The notes: a model not told the origin generated them from the letters alone. Positions 1 to 13,074 are shown, numbered from the stretch's first letter. The stretch is 64,000 nucleotides of DNA from Stictocephala bisonia (GCA_035578905.1 JAQJVL010000030.1:1117159-1181158), one strand, 5' to 3'. Translations and numbers: made by a program.

Positions 1-580
1 ACCTTTTACTCAAGTACGGCAATTGCTAGTAATCCACCTTAATGTGGTGAGCGTGCAAGGTAAGCAGTCATAAAATGATGTCTATGGCAGTCTATAAATG
101 AAGGCATAAACATTATTGAGGGTTAGTGGTAGGGGTCTGTGGAATACAATCACTGCCTGAGTCAATCACAAACTGTAATAAACATCATCCGACAGGAGTC
201 ACACTTTACGGTGTAGATACATTAACTAGGCTTCATGAAGAGAAATTAGTGCCTGCCAAACGTGTCTCATCCATTTCACTGCTCGGCGCTCCTGTCTGTC
301 GCTCGGGGATCCGCCTCTTTGGTTCAACTTACAGTATGTTAATGAACGCATGATCTGGTCAGCCAACAAAAGACTACAATGCAAAGCCATCTACTATATA
401 TAACTTGATTTATAAATATTTATTTAGTATGACACATATTATTAACAATTATGACTTCCAAACGAATATAAAATAATTAATTTGTATAGTTTAAAGAATA
501 ACAATTGTAAAACCTCATATAAGATATCATGAGAATTTATTACAATATATTGTGTTTCTTATCATTTATTAACTAATTAT
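1..580. other. no recognised gene (left edge)
   Basis: Mixed sequence. The first ~360 bases are less AT-rich than what follows. The open frame at 126-353 lacks a protein-like pattern, splice signals or any family motif, so no gene is called. Confidence 0.4.
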
Positions 581-1820
581 ACAGGGTTGGATAAAAGTCT
601 GGAATGTATTTATTAATTTTAAAACTATCAAAAGAACAGTAATGGAACTTTGTAGTTATGTACATGTCCCTATACCAAACACAAGGACATATTTTACTTT
701 TTTTTGTTTTTTTTTTTTTGTTTTGCATATCCAGGGGAAGACCCTTGAAGGAAGTCTTAAAATCTTTAAACGTATGCCTACCTCGAATTATACCTCATTT
801 TAAAGGTCTTTGTTTGTTAAACACAAGAGTACAAACCTGAGGTCAAAAGGGATGATCCAGTCAGAAAATGTCGTGTCTCAAATAATTTTATGTCATGTAA
901 CTAACACTGCTTCAGACAAAGGTAACATAGTTATTATCTATTGCTGCGTAGAGCTATAGTTTATCCAACTCAATATGAGAAATTAAATTTAATAAAAAAT
1001 AAGTTATGAATTATTATAATAATATTGTTAAACTATTTTTATGTAAACCTACTGTCAAAAGTGTTTTAATACATTTTTCTTATTTTTATCTTAATTAAAT
1101 AGCATAGCTATTTTTATAAAGCAGTCGTTTGTTACGTTTGTTAATCAACAATACACGTACAGTGTAATAATCAGCAGCATGGATCTAAAACTGTTAAATT
1201 ATAGCCGTATAACTAGGAAGAATTAGTTATATGACATTAAATTCTTTGAATCACTGTATTTTGTGAATAGGTCATTTTTTTGACCTAAGATTTTCACTCT
1301 TGTGTTTTACAAACAAAGACCTTTAAAATGAGGCATAACTCGAGATAGGTTTACATTAAAAATGTTTAAGACTTCCTTCATGGGCCATCCCCTGGGTATG
1401 CAAAAAGCAAGTATAATATGTCCATGTGTTTGGTATTGGTATATGTACATAACTACAAAGTTTTATTACTTTTCTTCTGATAGTTTTAAAATTAATAAAT
1501 ACATTCCAGGCTTTTACCCAACCCAGACATTAAATTCTTTGCGTGGCTGTATTTTCTGAGTGGGTCATCCTTTTGACCTCAGATTTGCACTCTTGTATTG
1601 TACAAACAAAGACCTTTAAAATGAGGTATAACTTGAGGTAGGCTTACATTTAAAATTTGTAAGACTTCTCTCATGGGCCATCACCTGGCTATGAGAAAAA
1701 CAAATTTAATATATCTTAATATTTGTTACAGGGACATGTACGTAACTGTAAAGTTTCATAACATTTATTTCAATGGTTGTGAAATTAATAAATATATTCC
1801 AGACTATTACCCAATCCTGT
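581..1820. mobile_element. composite of three ~295-bp related units with inverted ACAGGGTTGG-type ends
   Basis: The left end reads ACAGGGTTGGATAAAAG and the right end is its diverged reverse complement (ends CCCAATCCTGT), so the block has inverted termini. Inside are three related units. Unit a (581 to ~895) is inverted relative to units b (~1230-1526) and c (~1527-1820), which lie head to tail. Each unit holds the landmark CAAAGACCTTTAAAATGAGG or its complement and a TGACCT-rich stretch. No transposase frame is present, so this is a non-autonomous element or a nested set of them. The superfamily is not assigned. Confidence 0.65.
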
Positions 1821-3880
1821 ATAAGTGATTGTCAATGGTTAATATCTTGATTAATAAGTAGTCCGTATCGATGGTGTAGCCCCTCATCTGTACGGTAAAT
1901 AAATTTAAGAGTATAATACTTACTGTACTCTGTTTAATGAGTCAAACAGTAATTAAACGTTTTGGTAACGTATTTATAATACCATATTCAGATATCAAAT
2001 GTGAAGTTGACGTCCTATGAGTTTTGTCTTTAGGTTGACTCACTTTATTCTATACATAATTAAAAACATCATTGTTAAAACAAAACAAGTGGCAGTTAAG
2101 AACGGTACCGTTCTTTGTGGATGAGGGATGGATCGCTAGTCATTGACCAACTGACTTCATTGGTTATCACCTCCATTGATCGTACCGAAATTCATTTCTG
2201 TGTTTTAGCGGCACTCACACTGTACATTTACTTTTATAATATATGCTGGTGGAGCTTGATGCTAAAGATGCATTAACATTGGACTTTAATAATGATGTAT
2301 TGCAGCATTAAACTGTCTAAATATGTATGGGAATGGGGTAGCTAGTTACCTATAACTTGAAAGGGCCTTACGGATGACGGACAGTTACTTGTATACTGAA
2401 ATTTCAGATCTTTTAGAGTAAATTTTAATTTTGAAGTAGAAAGAATCTAAAGTATATCTTTTTTTACGTGTTTTCACTATAGTTGTGATGGACGTATTTT
2501 AAAAATGTATGAAATGTATTACAAGTGTATCGGGCTAGCTGATTTTAGTAATATTCCTTTTTAATTACGAATATTTAAGCAAAGGTTGCATTCATTCGAG
2601 TTTTAAAGTACTAAATTTGGTTAATTACCGTAAAGTTGTTGGATGAGATCTCTCACAAGGCTGAATGTTATTTTCTAAAATGAAAAATACCCGTATGACG
2701 AGTCTTCCGCTAAGACGAGAACATATTCAAATTGAGGCGATGTCTTAGACTGGACAAAGGTGTTTTACTCAATAACGTGTTTACTAATTATGTAAAAGCG
2801 TCATTTTCTAATTGTATTACCAACAACAACTTGTGGCATTTACTTCTAGTTGTGTTGATTTTCAATTTGAAGGGTTTAATTTATTTATGTTGTGAATCAT
2901 TATTATGACATGCCAATTAATTATTCAGCTCATTCGTCTCTTTCAAGATGGCAGTTTTGTGTACGCCATCTTGTTCAGTAACGTCTGACGTCACAGTCAA
3001 ACATTGGGATTTACCACCATTAGCTCGATTTACTGATAATCTAAGAGTAATGGTTGTCTTATGATGATAAATAGTTGAACTTGGATTACTCTAAACAACT
3101 TTTCATGGAAATAATTTTTAACATGGTGGACATTTGTAGTATCACACCCGGTATGAAAATAAATAAAGGGTTTAATAAAATCTAACCCTTATTTGTTCAA
3201 GAGGTCATTTGTTTTGTCAGTATGAATACAAAACAGTATAACGTGGCAGTTTAAAGTTACATTTAAAGAACTCGTATGCATGTAAACACGTATAAAGTCC
3301 TGTTTATTTTCTTGTTCGACTTGACAAGACAATATTAGCTGGTTGGATACCTAAATCAATTTAATTTTTCGTAATATTACCTTATCCCAATTTATTTGGT
3401 ATAGTGACACAGACAATTATTTTTCAAGCACCGCATGTATTTTTAAAGAATTTAGTTTCATTTTACCACAATTACATTTATTTAGGCATGTTTTACAACG
3501 TGGAGAATATTTTGCTTTTTATATTTGTTTACAGATCCCAAACGGCTGTAAATTTAATTTCCAATTAAATTACAATATTTGTATAATAAATCATTAAATT
3601 TGTTCAATTTTGAGGTTGTCTGTACTATTGATATCAAAGGCGAAAATATCCATTTTATAAAAATCTTAACCTTCTGATTGCAGTGGATGTTTAAAGGTTA
3701 AGAAATACATTTATAAAAATAAGCATGTTTATAAGAACATAAACAAAACTGATTGACACTCTTTATTGACTACAATGAGAATGTAAATATTACATAAAGA
3801 CATGTCAGATACTGGACTAACCTAACAAGAAATACAAGACAGAGATAGGCCCAGAAACCCTATAAATAATCGGGAAGCTC

Positions 3881-3887
<7 letters not shown>
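1821..3887. other. AT-rich intergenic DNA
   Basis: No supportable gene. A ~55-bp stretch at 3596-3650 recurs in diverged form at 4926-4980, including the string ATCAAAGGCGAAAA, which suggests an old dispersed repeat. Confidence 0.4.

Positions 3888-3932
<45 letters not shown>
3888..3932. repeat. (TA)n microsatellite
   Basis: Uninterrupted alternating TA run of roughly 22 dinucleotides. Confidence 0.95.
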
Positions 3933-3933
<1 letters not shown>

Positions 3934-4184
3934 CAAAATAAAAACCAAACAAGAAGAGACGAAAATCATGAGCAAACATTTCGTCAAGAAAATCCAAAAA
4001 TGCTTAATTTATAAAATAATATAAAATCCGTTGATTCTAAACTTGTGTTCTCTAACGGACTACGTGAAATGTTGTTTACAATTAACAATCATACCCGATA
4101 TTCTGCAGGAACTTGGTGTGCAGACAGGAATTGAACCTGGAGATTGCTTTCTGTATCTTTTATTTTATTTATTTTTTTTAATAT

Positions 4185-4357
4185 ATTTATTTTATTATCT
4201 ACGCCAGTGGATTTTTTAACGTTTTATTCTTACGTTGTTCAGGGACAATGGTCCAAGCCCCTATGACAAATTTAAGTGGACCTCCTGGGAGTTGAACCCG
4301 TGACATTCTATACATGAAGCAGACGTGCTAACCACTAGGCTAGCAAGAGGCCTAGTG
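4185..4357 (-). mobile_element. tRNA-derived SINE
   Basis: On the minus strand there is a tRNA-like head with an A-box-like stretch (TAGCCTAGTGGTTAGCACG) and a B box (GGGTTCAACTCCC), followed by a non-tRNA body and an A-rich tail (T-rich on plus, 4140-4215). The body recurs at 59389-59486. That copy number and the tail argue for a SINE, not a working tRNA gene. Confidence 0.75.
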
Positions 4358-5086
4358 GTGATTGTAAATGTAGTAATAAAACATGAATAAAGCTTTCTAA
4401 TTAGTATTACTTTCCCCAAATAATATACAGATATCTTCCAAATCATATTAAAGAAGCAGAGTGTTCAAGTGGAAGGTTGGTAAAAATGGCTTTACCGAAT
4501 TGCTTTGGAAGCAGCTGAGGTAATATTGCGATCACTATTCAGTGTATCATTGACACGTTTTCGTTCCGATACCAATAACTTGCTAGTTCTAAATGTTCCG
4601 AAATGCTAATATTTTGCGTGCGTTGTTTTATTTAAATTTTCCGTTTGTTTTTTATCTCAGCTTAAGTTAACTGTGATATATTATAATACCATATCGTGTT
4701 ATTGGAATAACATTGTCATTAGTTATTCAATCAATAATTGCTGGTTGTGCACAGCGACTGACGTGATAAACTTCTCAGTACACAGTGTATGCAATAATAT
4801 ACACGGGGAATATATATGTGTAAAGCGTTTATTATTTTTATTAATATACTAAGAAAATATAATATGTTAAAGACTAAAATTTGTTTTTGACTTTTTATTT
4901 TTCTACAAAACCAAAACTGAATATTAAATTTGTTCAATTTGGAGGATTATTTGTATTATTGGTATCAAAGGCGAAAACAAGTGTTTTATTCACCATATAC
5001 AAACATAACCTAACAATTGTAATATTTAAGATGTGGTATCATCTTTATGCTCACATTATCCCCAGATATTGGACGTGGACACAAAT
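4358..5086. other. AT-rich intergenic DNA
   Basis: No gene supported. Open frames on both strands here (for example 4731-4937 minus and 4881-5102 plus) overlap each other and show no family motif. Confidence 0.4.
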
Positions 5087-5275
5087 TGTGTGCGTATTTT
5101 AAGGCGAATATGAGTGTAGGATGAGTGTGGATGGCTATGTAATCTGGTTTGCCGACGGAGTTCCACTTAGTTCAGAAGGACCCAGCAACTAAGGGACCTA
5201 CAGTTTTACGTGGAATACGAACCACGTAGTGTTGGTCTGATTTTCACCTAATTGACAAGCCTGTACAGTACAATG
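5087..5275. repeat. dispersed repeat, second copy at 46419-46618
   Basis: Starts with TGTGCGTATTTTAAGGC and ends near GTTGGTCTGATTTTCA. The same landmarks occur in the same order and spacing at 46419-46618. Internal sequence has diverged, with indels. No coding capacity; a SINE or short non-autonomous element is likely. Confidence 0.7.
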
Positions 5276-7960
5276 TTAGCATAGTATCCAATGGTATTGT
5301 AAATTATCAACACGTTAATTCTTCTTCACATTCAAGTGCGGCATCAAAGGAATGCAACATTTGTTCTTTTAACAGCTAGAGCTCAATGTTAAATTATTTT
5401 TCAAATTCATTTTTTATTCGACTTTTGAAAATTTAAAATTAATTTCTTTATGAATGCCAAGTAATATTATATAACAATATCAGTTAAAATTATAAAGGTA
5501 AAAATGATTAAGATCTATTTATTAACAAACCTTTGTTTTATTAACAATAAAAAATAGAACAAAACAGTCAGTCTTTGTACTAATACACAAATACCATAAT
5601 TTGGTAACAACAAAAGTACCAAAAATAACATGGTAATAACATAAATGGTAATAACTAAAATTTGGTTACAATAACAAACAACAAAACATTTAATTATAAC
5701 AAAAGGTTTAGCTTACGTTGTACTATACAAGTGTTATATACATTTATGTACACTAATTATTAGTAAATATATATTAATTAGTAAAAAATTAGTTCATATC
5801 GTACCTTCATATTATATATATAGAACGTATAGGTTCACCAATTTTACCTAACAGAATATAAAAATATATTAAATTATTTTTTTTTAAATATTTATATTCA
5901 ATGTAAACGAGTAGTTATTGGAAAATGTGATAAATGATACCGATTAAACATTAATAACATCACAGAACCAAGGAAACCCTCTTAAATAATTGTAGTACTT
6001 AGAAAAATACATATTTTAAAAATATACTACGCCTTTTTTAAATGAATCCCAATAGAAATCACAAATATATGCAGTTTTTAATTTAAGAAACATTTCCATG
6101 TAGATCCAGCTGTGAAAATATCGTAAAGGAAATCCAGTTTTCATTTGATATAACTGCGCCTGAAACACAACAATATATTATTTTTGTTGAAATTTGCGAT
6201 AGAAAGTAGACATAGCATTTATGTTATTATTTCAATTTATGTATAGAAGTTGGAAATGTTAAGAGCACTTTTTAAGTCAGTGTGCTGGAATGTGTCCCAG
6301 GACGTTAAAAAAGTTTAAAATATCTAAACTTACTAAAAACGCCCCATACAACTATGAAAATAACAATTGTACAACGCTATTTTAAAATTATATTGTTCAA
6401 AACGATGTCGTGATACATCTGGATATAAACAATGCTGCCCTGAATAGTGTTTACCAAGTATAAAATTGTGTTTGCATACTCTACATGTTTTTACAATCGT
6501 AAACACTGATGAGTTTTAGAGGGTTGCTATGTGATGAAAATGGATATTATATCCTAGAGGTTTAGTGAAAAAATCATGAAATGAAAGTATCATTGATGAA
6601 AAAATGTTATATACCGTATAACGTCATCATTTGATATAGGTAGATATGACATAAGAATACATAAATGAATTTCAACTTTTGTTCGGGCTCGTTTTTAATT
6701 TTCTCTACATGGACCGAGTAGAGGAGCAGTAATAATAGCCTTGGTGGTTACTGTCGTGGTAGGTCCATTCACTGTTCTCATGACAGGACATAGTAATTTC
6801 CAAAGGTGAATCGTGTAGTTACAAGTAAACACATACCAATTACAAGTAATGATGACGTAAGTATAAACTACTGTCGGGAACTTAGATAACAAATTAGTCA
6901 ATATTTGTTTTTTATTTACTAAAGTTTATTAGCTAAAACAAATAGATTGTTAGGAATAATTCCACGTAATCACTTTTTTTATAGTACATTTTCGGTCAAG
7001 AAATTATTTTTAAAATTCAAGTTTCGAATCCTTGGCATTATTTATCTAAACCAACTATCAGACCATTAAGATCGACGAACACATTAAAAGACTTAAGATA
7101 AAATACTAAATTAAAGAGCATAATGGTAAAACTTTAAAAAAAAAGATTAAATGTTTTTAAAAATTGATGAAATTTTTATGAAATGTTTGCACTAATGCTG
7201 AAAACCAACTATGTGACGACTAAAAACAACAAAATGTTACATTAAAAATAGGTGCATTAATAATATAACCTAACTATCTGACCACGAAAAGCAAACTAAA
7301 AGACTTAACCACTAAGTATCAAACCACCATGATGCGAAAAAAGAAATAAAAACGTAAAATAAAGAAACAATAAAATTCTAATAAAAATGCTCATTATAAT
7401 TCAAACCCACAATCTGAACTACTAAAAATAATAGAAAATTTCATAAAAAAAATAATAATAAAAAAACAGTAAATTGTTAAAAAAAAGGAAATGACTAAAT
7501 GCTGCCATATGTTTAGGGTTAATATTTAAGAGTTCCAAAAATGTATGTACTTTAGAGTGTTATCGGTGTTAGAAATGAAACAAAAGTTCAAGTTGATTCA
7601 TTCCTTGTAAATATTTTGAAAAACAATATTACACCTCATTTTTTTACATATACCTAGGTTCCTGGCATATTTAAATATAATATTATAATAAAAACAAATA
7701 GTAAAACACCTAGTTGACACAATAGTAATTCAAACACTACATAAAAGTAAACACGTTTTGAAGAAGAAAATTCTTCTTCAAAATGGATATATAAAATGAA
7801 ATCCAAAATTGAGCAACTAATGAGTACTAACAGATTTACAAGTGCAATCATGTACACCCCTGCGAACAAAGGTTACGCTCGGTTTTATTTATAAAATACT
7901 ATACCGTACTTTTGTTGATAAAATAACTATATTTTTTGCATTAATTTCTCTAAAAACAAG
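5276..7960. other. AT-rich intergenic DNA
   Basis: Long A+T-rich stretch with many homopolymer tracts. No gene supported. A slightly GC-richer patch at 6690-6800 gives short open frames on the minus strand without a convincing splice acceptor. Confidence 0.4.
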
Positions 7961-7967
7961 TTGTACG

Positions 7968-8270
7968 TTAATGTTGAATCATATAAGAACAAGATTTATT
8001 ACTAATTGATATGATAGGGCTCAGCTTTCTGATTGCACTACAATTCAAACCGTAATTGGATGTCGCGTCATCTTTAAATGGATACATAACCCATGCGCGG
8101 GATCTGTCATGCATATACATGCAACGTGGGCGGTTCGATGTGCCTCGAGCATGGTAGAAAGTCTCGCTAATGCGGACTACCCGGTCTGGCAAGTCCTCAT
8201 TTATCGTGACATGAAGGAAATATGTGGAGAGGTGTCTAATCATGAGGAACATATTTGATTCATGCGCCAA
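7968..8270 (-). CDS. uncertain ORF or exon, unknown product (100 codons)
   Basis: An uninterrupted 100-codon minus-strand frame in a patch (about 8030-8230) visibly richer in G+C than its surroundings, which favours former or current coding. The translation is mixed and protein-like, with a stretch LPDRVVRISETFYHARG and later DRSRAWVMYPFKDD. No signal peptide, membrane segment or recognised domain is visible. It may be one exon of a host gene or a relic of a transposon protein. The start Met is simply the first in frame. Confidence 0.25.
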   Translation of the reverse strand: MAHESNMFLMIRHLSTYFLHVTINEDLPDRVVRISETFYHARGTSNRPRCMYMHDRSRAWVMYPFKDDATSNYGLNCSAIRKLSPIISISNKSCSYMIQH

Positions 8271-8464
8271 TACAAGTAATTATTTTCAGACGTGTGTTTG
8301 AGCTATGAGGAACTACAGTTTGCGATCTTAAGTTTACTTACGGTTTGTTTTAGCAGTTGATTGTAAGCTGTATGAGTTAGAAAATTGCTAAAGTACCTAA
8401 ATATAGATACTTTATTAAAGAAGGGTAGAACATTATCATTCATGGTGAGCACAACGGTGAGAAT

Positions 8465-10010
8465 GTTTCTTTTAGGAATTTAGTTTTATATTAAAGTGGT
8501 AAAAACACCAGCAGGTTGCAAGATATAATAAACAATTATGTACTGTATTAGAAATTTCAAGAAAAACACTTTTTAATGACTGTTGTTTTTTCATATTTTT
8601 GGGCTTCCCTTTATCGTAATGTATTAAGTTTACTTTTGTCATCCTCCTGTAGTTTAAGACTGTAAAGCTAGAAATTCTCAGAGTTATATCAAATTTCTGC
8701 AACAATCAAAAATTGATAGCCCTAAAAAATTGAATATATTTATAGAATTTAAACGGTTTCGTTCTCAGCTGAATTATATTAGTATTTTTTTCCCAAATAT
8801 TTCTGTAAAAAATTTCCATCCCTAAAACTAGTACCTTATAATATGGAACATGGAATTATAGAACATTTATTTGATATATGAATTTGAAAATCTAGTCTTT
8901 TTACATTGATAACACAAATAAACAAAAGTTCTATTGGCTAGTATGATATAAATTAAACGATCTAACTTTGAATAAGCTTCAATTACCTTCAGTTGATGAC
9001 AGATTTAACTAATAAAAAAACTGAATAACTATAAACTGCGTAATCAGAGTGATTCATTCATAATTTTACCTTCCAATCGTTTTGAAAAATTTGTCTACGA
9101 CAGGTACCGAAAAGAACTATTTGCAATTAATCTATGCTATTAATTAAAAAAATAAAGGTTTCGTTTTACAACGAAATTATATTCTTTTACTAGAACTGAA
9201 ACCCCATATAAATTATTATAAAAACTTGTGTTAATATATTTTTTATGTTTCTCTTGGGAATTTAGTTTATATTACAATGGTTAGTATAAATCAGTAGTTT
9301 TTGTTGTAATAAGGACTTATATAAAATATTAGAAATTTCAAGACAAAATATGTTTTTATAACTGTTATTAAATTTCTTAAATATTTGGGGTTCCTTTTTA
9401 TAAATTCCTGTCTATTTTGTAAGTACTTTTGTCATTCGATGATGGTTTGAGACTGCAGAGCTAGAAATTCTCAGAATGACATCAATTGTCTACAACAATC
9501 TTACACCCCTTAAAAATTGAAAATTAATTCTAGAATTAAAATGGTTTGGTTCTCAGGTAAAATAGTCGTCCCAAAAAATTAATACCATATACTAAAGAAC
9601 ATGAAATACTATATCTTTCTACAATATTTGATTAAAATTTATTTATTTTAATATTAAATAATTGGAATTATTGAATTTATAATTAATTGAAATATAACTT
9701 TATGAATGTATTTTTTAAATATTAGTATTTCGAAGAAAGAAAGTGTCTTTGGCGTTGCTTAGATTGAGTTTGACAAATCTCTAATTGATGACTATCAGAT
9801 TTAAGTAACCTAAAATAAAAAAAATATCTAATTGCGTAATCAGGTTGTTAAATTTATAATAGTTTTTTTTAAATTATAAATTGTATTATGTAGGAATCCG
9901 ACGTGCGGATTTTTAAGAATTTTGTTTTATATTTTACAGAGAAGTTCGTTTACTAGAACTGAAACTCGATATAAACTACTATAAAACTTTTGTTAGTATA
10001 TTTTTTAGCC
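8465..10010. repeat. diverged tandem duplication, ~770-bp unit
   Basis: Two copies share ordered landmarks: TTAGAAATTTCAAGA, AGAAATTCTCAGA, and then CTAGAACTGAAAC, which occurs at 9190 and again at 9953. Offsets between copies are about 763-782 bp, so indels have accumulated. No coding frame is conserved between copies. Confidence 0.7.
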
Positions 10011-11338
10011 ACCGGACACGTGATGTGGCTATAATCAGTCATCTTCTAAAACACACCGTGCTCCACTGCAATAATTAAAGAAAGTGCCCCTGGTATCTAA
10101 ATAATTCAAAGAAGAGACACTTTCAGACTAGAAGATAAACTGCTTCTTACGCATTCCATTTACGTAATTAAATATTTTCTCGGCAACACTCGACATGTTA
10201 GTAGAATGTTTGAAAAAATCTGTCATGTATTTAACTATTATCACTAGAACATGAAATCAATTACGAAGTTGATTAAAATTTGCAACCCTTTTATGGAATT
10301 TCCATGAACTAATGAAATAGAAGAAATTACAGTACAAGTGAACCTGTTAATCCTGTTCGGGATGGAAAGACACATTCTACCACCCTGTATATTTAGTTTT
10401 CAAATACATATTAAAAATGTATTAGCGTGTAATAATTCGTGTAATACTAAAATTTGATCCTTATTTGTCAAACTATTGATTGAAATTCAAATAAAACTAA
10501 AACTGATTTGTAAAATTTCGAATTTAGTGCTTTTCTAATGTTTTTACTAAAGATAAAACAGTTTTTGAATAAATTAAAAACTATAAATTCTATATTGGTA
10601 TCTGTAAATTATGAACCTACAAACAGGTTAGACATACGTTTCAAAACAAAGTTACAATGAGGGGGGGGCCTAGAACGTAATGCTCATTTCAAGGCCCTTC
10701 TGGGAGGCTTTCATTATTTTTACAGATATAAAATATATCTATACATCAATAATATCTTCACTATTTGGACATGCTGATCTTTAAATGTTCTAGAACGTTA
10801 AATATCTACTGTAATCTTATTTCCGTACCATTATAACAACCCTACATTTCCATGTAAGCCACCCTTTCCGTTCTACAACTTTCTACCTCCTAGTCAAACT
10901 GCTACTATTCCTCCAGAGGACATTTTTCCTTATCAGATCCTGCCGATTCCTAGTTTGGATCGAGCCATTCACAATTAGGTGAAACTCGTTGCGTGCTCCG
11001 TTGTTCTGAACCGGTTGTCATCATAATGACACTTCCTGGAGATTCCTGGAGACAGTCCAGCAATTACTGGACTCCGTGTTCGTCCAGCGGCCAGAATAAT
11101 GACATCCATTGTCAACCCCGCCCTTGATAAAGTCAGAAATCTGCACCAGGCGTCTTGGTGGTTTACGGGCGTTGTTTTTATGCAAGTTTATTTTAATTGA
11201 CTAGATTGTCCAGATACGCAACATGGATCTAAGTTACGTGATTGTTGCACTCACAAGTGACACTGGAAACATAAGCTGCGGATGCTTTACAATAAATTCA
11301 ATTATAAGTGTACAAAAGAATAATAAGTGTGTTCAGTC
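10011..11338. other. intergenic DNA with a GC-richer patch
   Basis: 10880-11170 is less AT-rich and holds a short direct repeat (CCTGGAGATTCCTGGAGA). No splice-bounded frame or known motif was found. A CCACCCTGTA string near 10380 matches the termini of the ACAGGGTGG element family seen at 28372, 29826 and 63130. Confidence 0.35.
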
Positions 11339-11340
11339 TA

Positions 11341-11475
11341 CGGGGCTAAGGCGTTGATTGTCACAGCCAGTCAGGGGTTGATTCCCTATGTGCCCTGAGT
11401 GATTCGGGGGTTACGTTAAGAGTCTGCAGAGGTTGTCGACCATGTTGGGTTTAATCCCATAAGAAAACTGTTATT
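11341..11475 (+). mobile_element. tRNA-derived SINE-like sequence
   Basis: Contains a B-box-like GGGGTTGATTCCC about 30 nt after an A-box-like GGCTAAGGCGTTGATTGTCAC. A second B-box-like string (GGGTTTAATCCC) follows about 75 nt later. No folding tRNA can be drawn with confidence, so it is called a degenerate SINE. Confidence 0.4.
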
Positions 11476-11795
11476 TTGCAGCCGGACATACGATCACGCG
11501 TATCCAAACTAAATAGTTATTTTCAAAGACATTTTTTCAAACAAATTGCATTTTATCGAGGATGAAATTACTCGTTGAAATTGCTTTGGGAAGTCCTATT
11601 TAGTTTTATAGAAAAAATATTTATTTTGAAGTTTTTATTTTCGCCTATTTTTCAAAACTAGGCGTATGTTTTAAAAATATCAAAAGCAAACCCAATGCGC
11701 AATGTGTTGATGTTAAAAAAAGACACCTCAAACACAACTTTTCGTGAATAAATAACGAAGAAATATAACATTGTTCTTATAGGATTAAAACCAAC

Positions 11796-11978
11796 ATGGC
11801 CGACAGAATCTGCAGACCCTTAATTCGTTGGTCCGAAGATCCTTCAGAACAAACATTGGCTTGTCTAAGCAGGCAAGAAGAATTGTGTCTTATTAGTTGG
11901 GCATCTCTCCCCACTAAAACCCATACGAAAACTAGTTTAAATTTAAAGTATCATAATGTCTCTAAAATAGTAAATTAA
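11796..11978 (+). CDS. uncertain small ORF with good start context
   Basis: The ATG sits in a favourable context (CCAACATGGCC) and opens a 60-codon frame beginning MADRICRPLIRW. Composition is protein-like for about 45 codons, then turns AT-rich. No domain, signal peptide or neighbour evidence. It could be a first exon or chance. Confidence 0.2.
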   Translation: MADRICRPLIRWSEDPSEQTLACLSRQEELCLISWASLPTKTHTKTSLNLKYHNVSKIVN

Positions 11979-12046
11979 TGTATATAACTAAAATTAAATA
12001 CGTTATAATTAAACTTCACATGAAGTGGTTAGAAACAACCATTTTA

Positions 12047-12134
<88 letters not shown>

Positions 12135-12654
12135 CCAATGTATGTTTGTTTGTCTGTCTATCCTTTATGCGCTACCAAACCGTCCAGCCGATCGCCATGA
12201 AACTTGGGGAAGTTGTTCTATATACCCCAGGGAAGGTTTCTGTCCTATTCCCGTTTCTTTAATCCCTCAGGGCTCCATCCCTTGGACTTCTAAAGTTTCG
12301 ATGTTAATCAAATAGCAGGATGCATGAAGGTATAATAAGTCAAATATAAAAAGAATATCAGCTGTGGGTTTTAAATATGTCAAAATTATACTGTTTATAT
12401 TTTTATGTTTTGATTTCTTGTGAAGCTATAAATTGATTGATTTATTTGATTAACAGCTGTTAAATAAAAACAAATATAATAAAATTGTGGTAGGCAAAAC
12501 TTTCAAAATTAAAAATAATTGAGTACAGTAGTAAACTACACAAAACATCAGCTGTTGTAAATTGGATACTATGTAAACTGAAAGGTTGCTGCACATTTCA
12601 ATGATACAATCAAAACTCAATATTATGACCGGCGAAGCGGGCGGGTACAGCTAG
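12047..12654 (+). mobile_element. non-autonomous Helitron
   Basis: It begins TC directly after an A and ends CTAG directly before a T. This is the expected Helitron insertion between A and T with TC and CTRR termini and no target duplication. The 5' part is a long (TA)n run followed by ATCCAATGTATG and a T/G-rich stretch. The 3' end carries the GC-rich GCGAAGCGGGCGGGT just before CTAG, as animal Helitron tails do. There is no Rep/helicase frame, so it depends on another element. About 608 bp. Confidence 0.65.
12049..12130. repeat. (TA)n microsatellite inside Helitron 5' end
   Basis: Nearly perfect run of about 40 TA dinucleotides. The Ile/Tyr-repeat open frames across it are artefacts of the repeat. 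Confidence 0.95.
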
Positions 12655-13074
12655 TAATAAATAAAATATATCATTGCTGCCGTTAAAATGAATAACTACA
12701 AGGCCAAAAGAAGCATTATATTTGTCGTGAAGATTTTCAGACGAAAACTTATTTTTGTTTTTGTATAGGTATCAGAAATTATAACATTATTCAAAGCATA
12801 AAAGCTAATTGTTAGCCTTAACAACAATACAACTAACATATAAATAAATTGTATTTTAAACAATGAATATATAGAAATAGCACAGCAAAAGTATAGTAAA
12901 ACAGTACTTATGATATATCACTGTTGTGATGACTGGAACATTACTTTGTGAGTGCCTCCGGTCTGAGGATGGTAAAAGTAGTGTAACGTATGATTTTACG
13001 TTGTTTGAAATATGATAATTAAGGTACTATTAATACAGTTTGTCTACTTACTCTGAGTGGATCTGGGGTGTTCC

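Noticed and set aside
4272..4357. Functional tRNA gene
   Set aside because: Boxes A and B are present, but the body and A-rich tail recur at 59.4 kb and the acceptor stem does not close; SINE fits better.
6695..6901. Minus-strand frames with Tyr/His-rich end resembling the cuticle-like exons
   Set aside because: No splice acceptor with a pyrimidine tract precedes it, and the Tyr-rich frame is only about 25 codons.
11978..12315. Open frames of 94 and 96 codons
   Set aside because: They read through the (TA)n run as Ile/Tyr repeats inside a Helitron; no coding signal outside the repeat.
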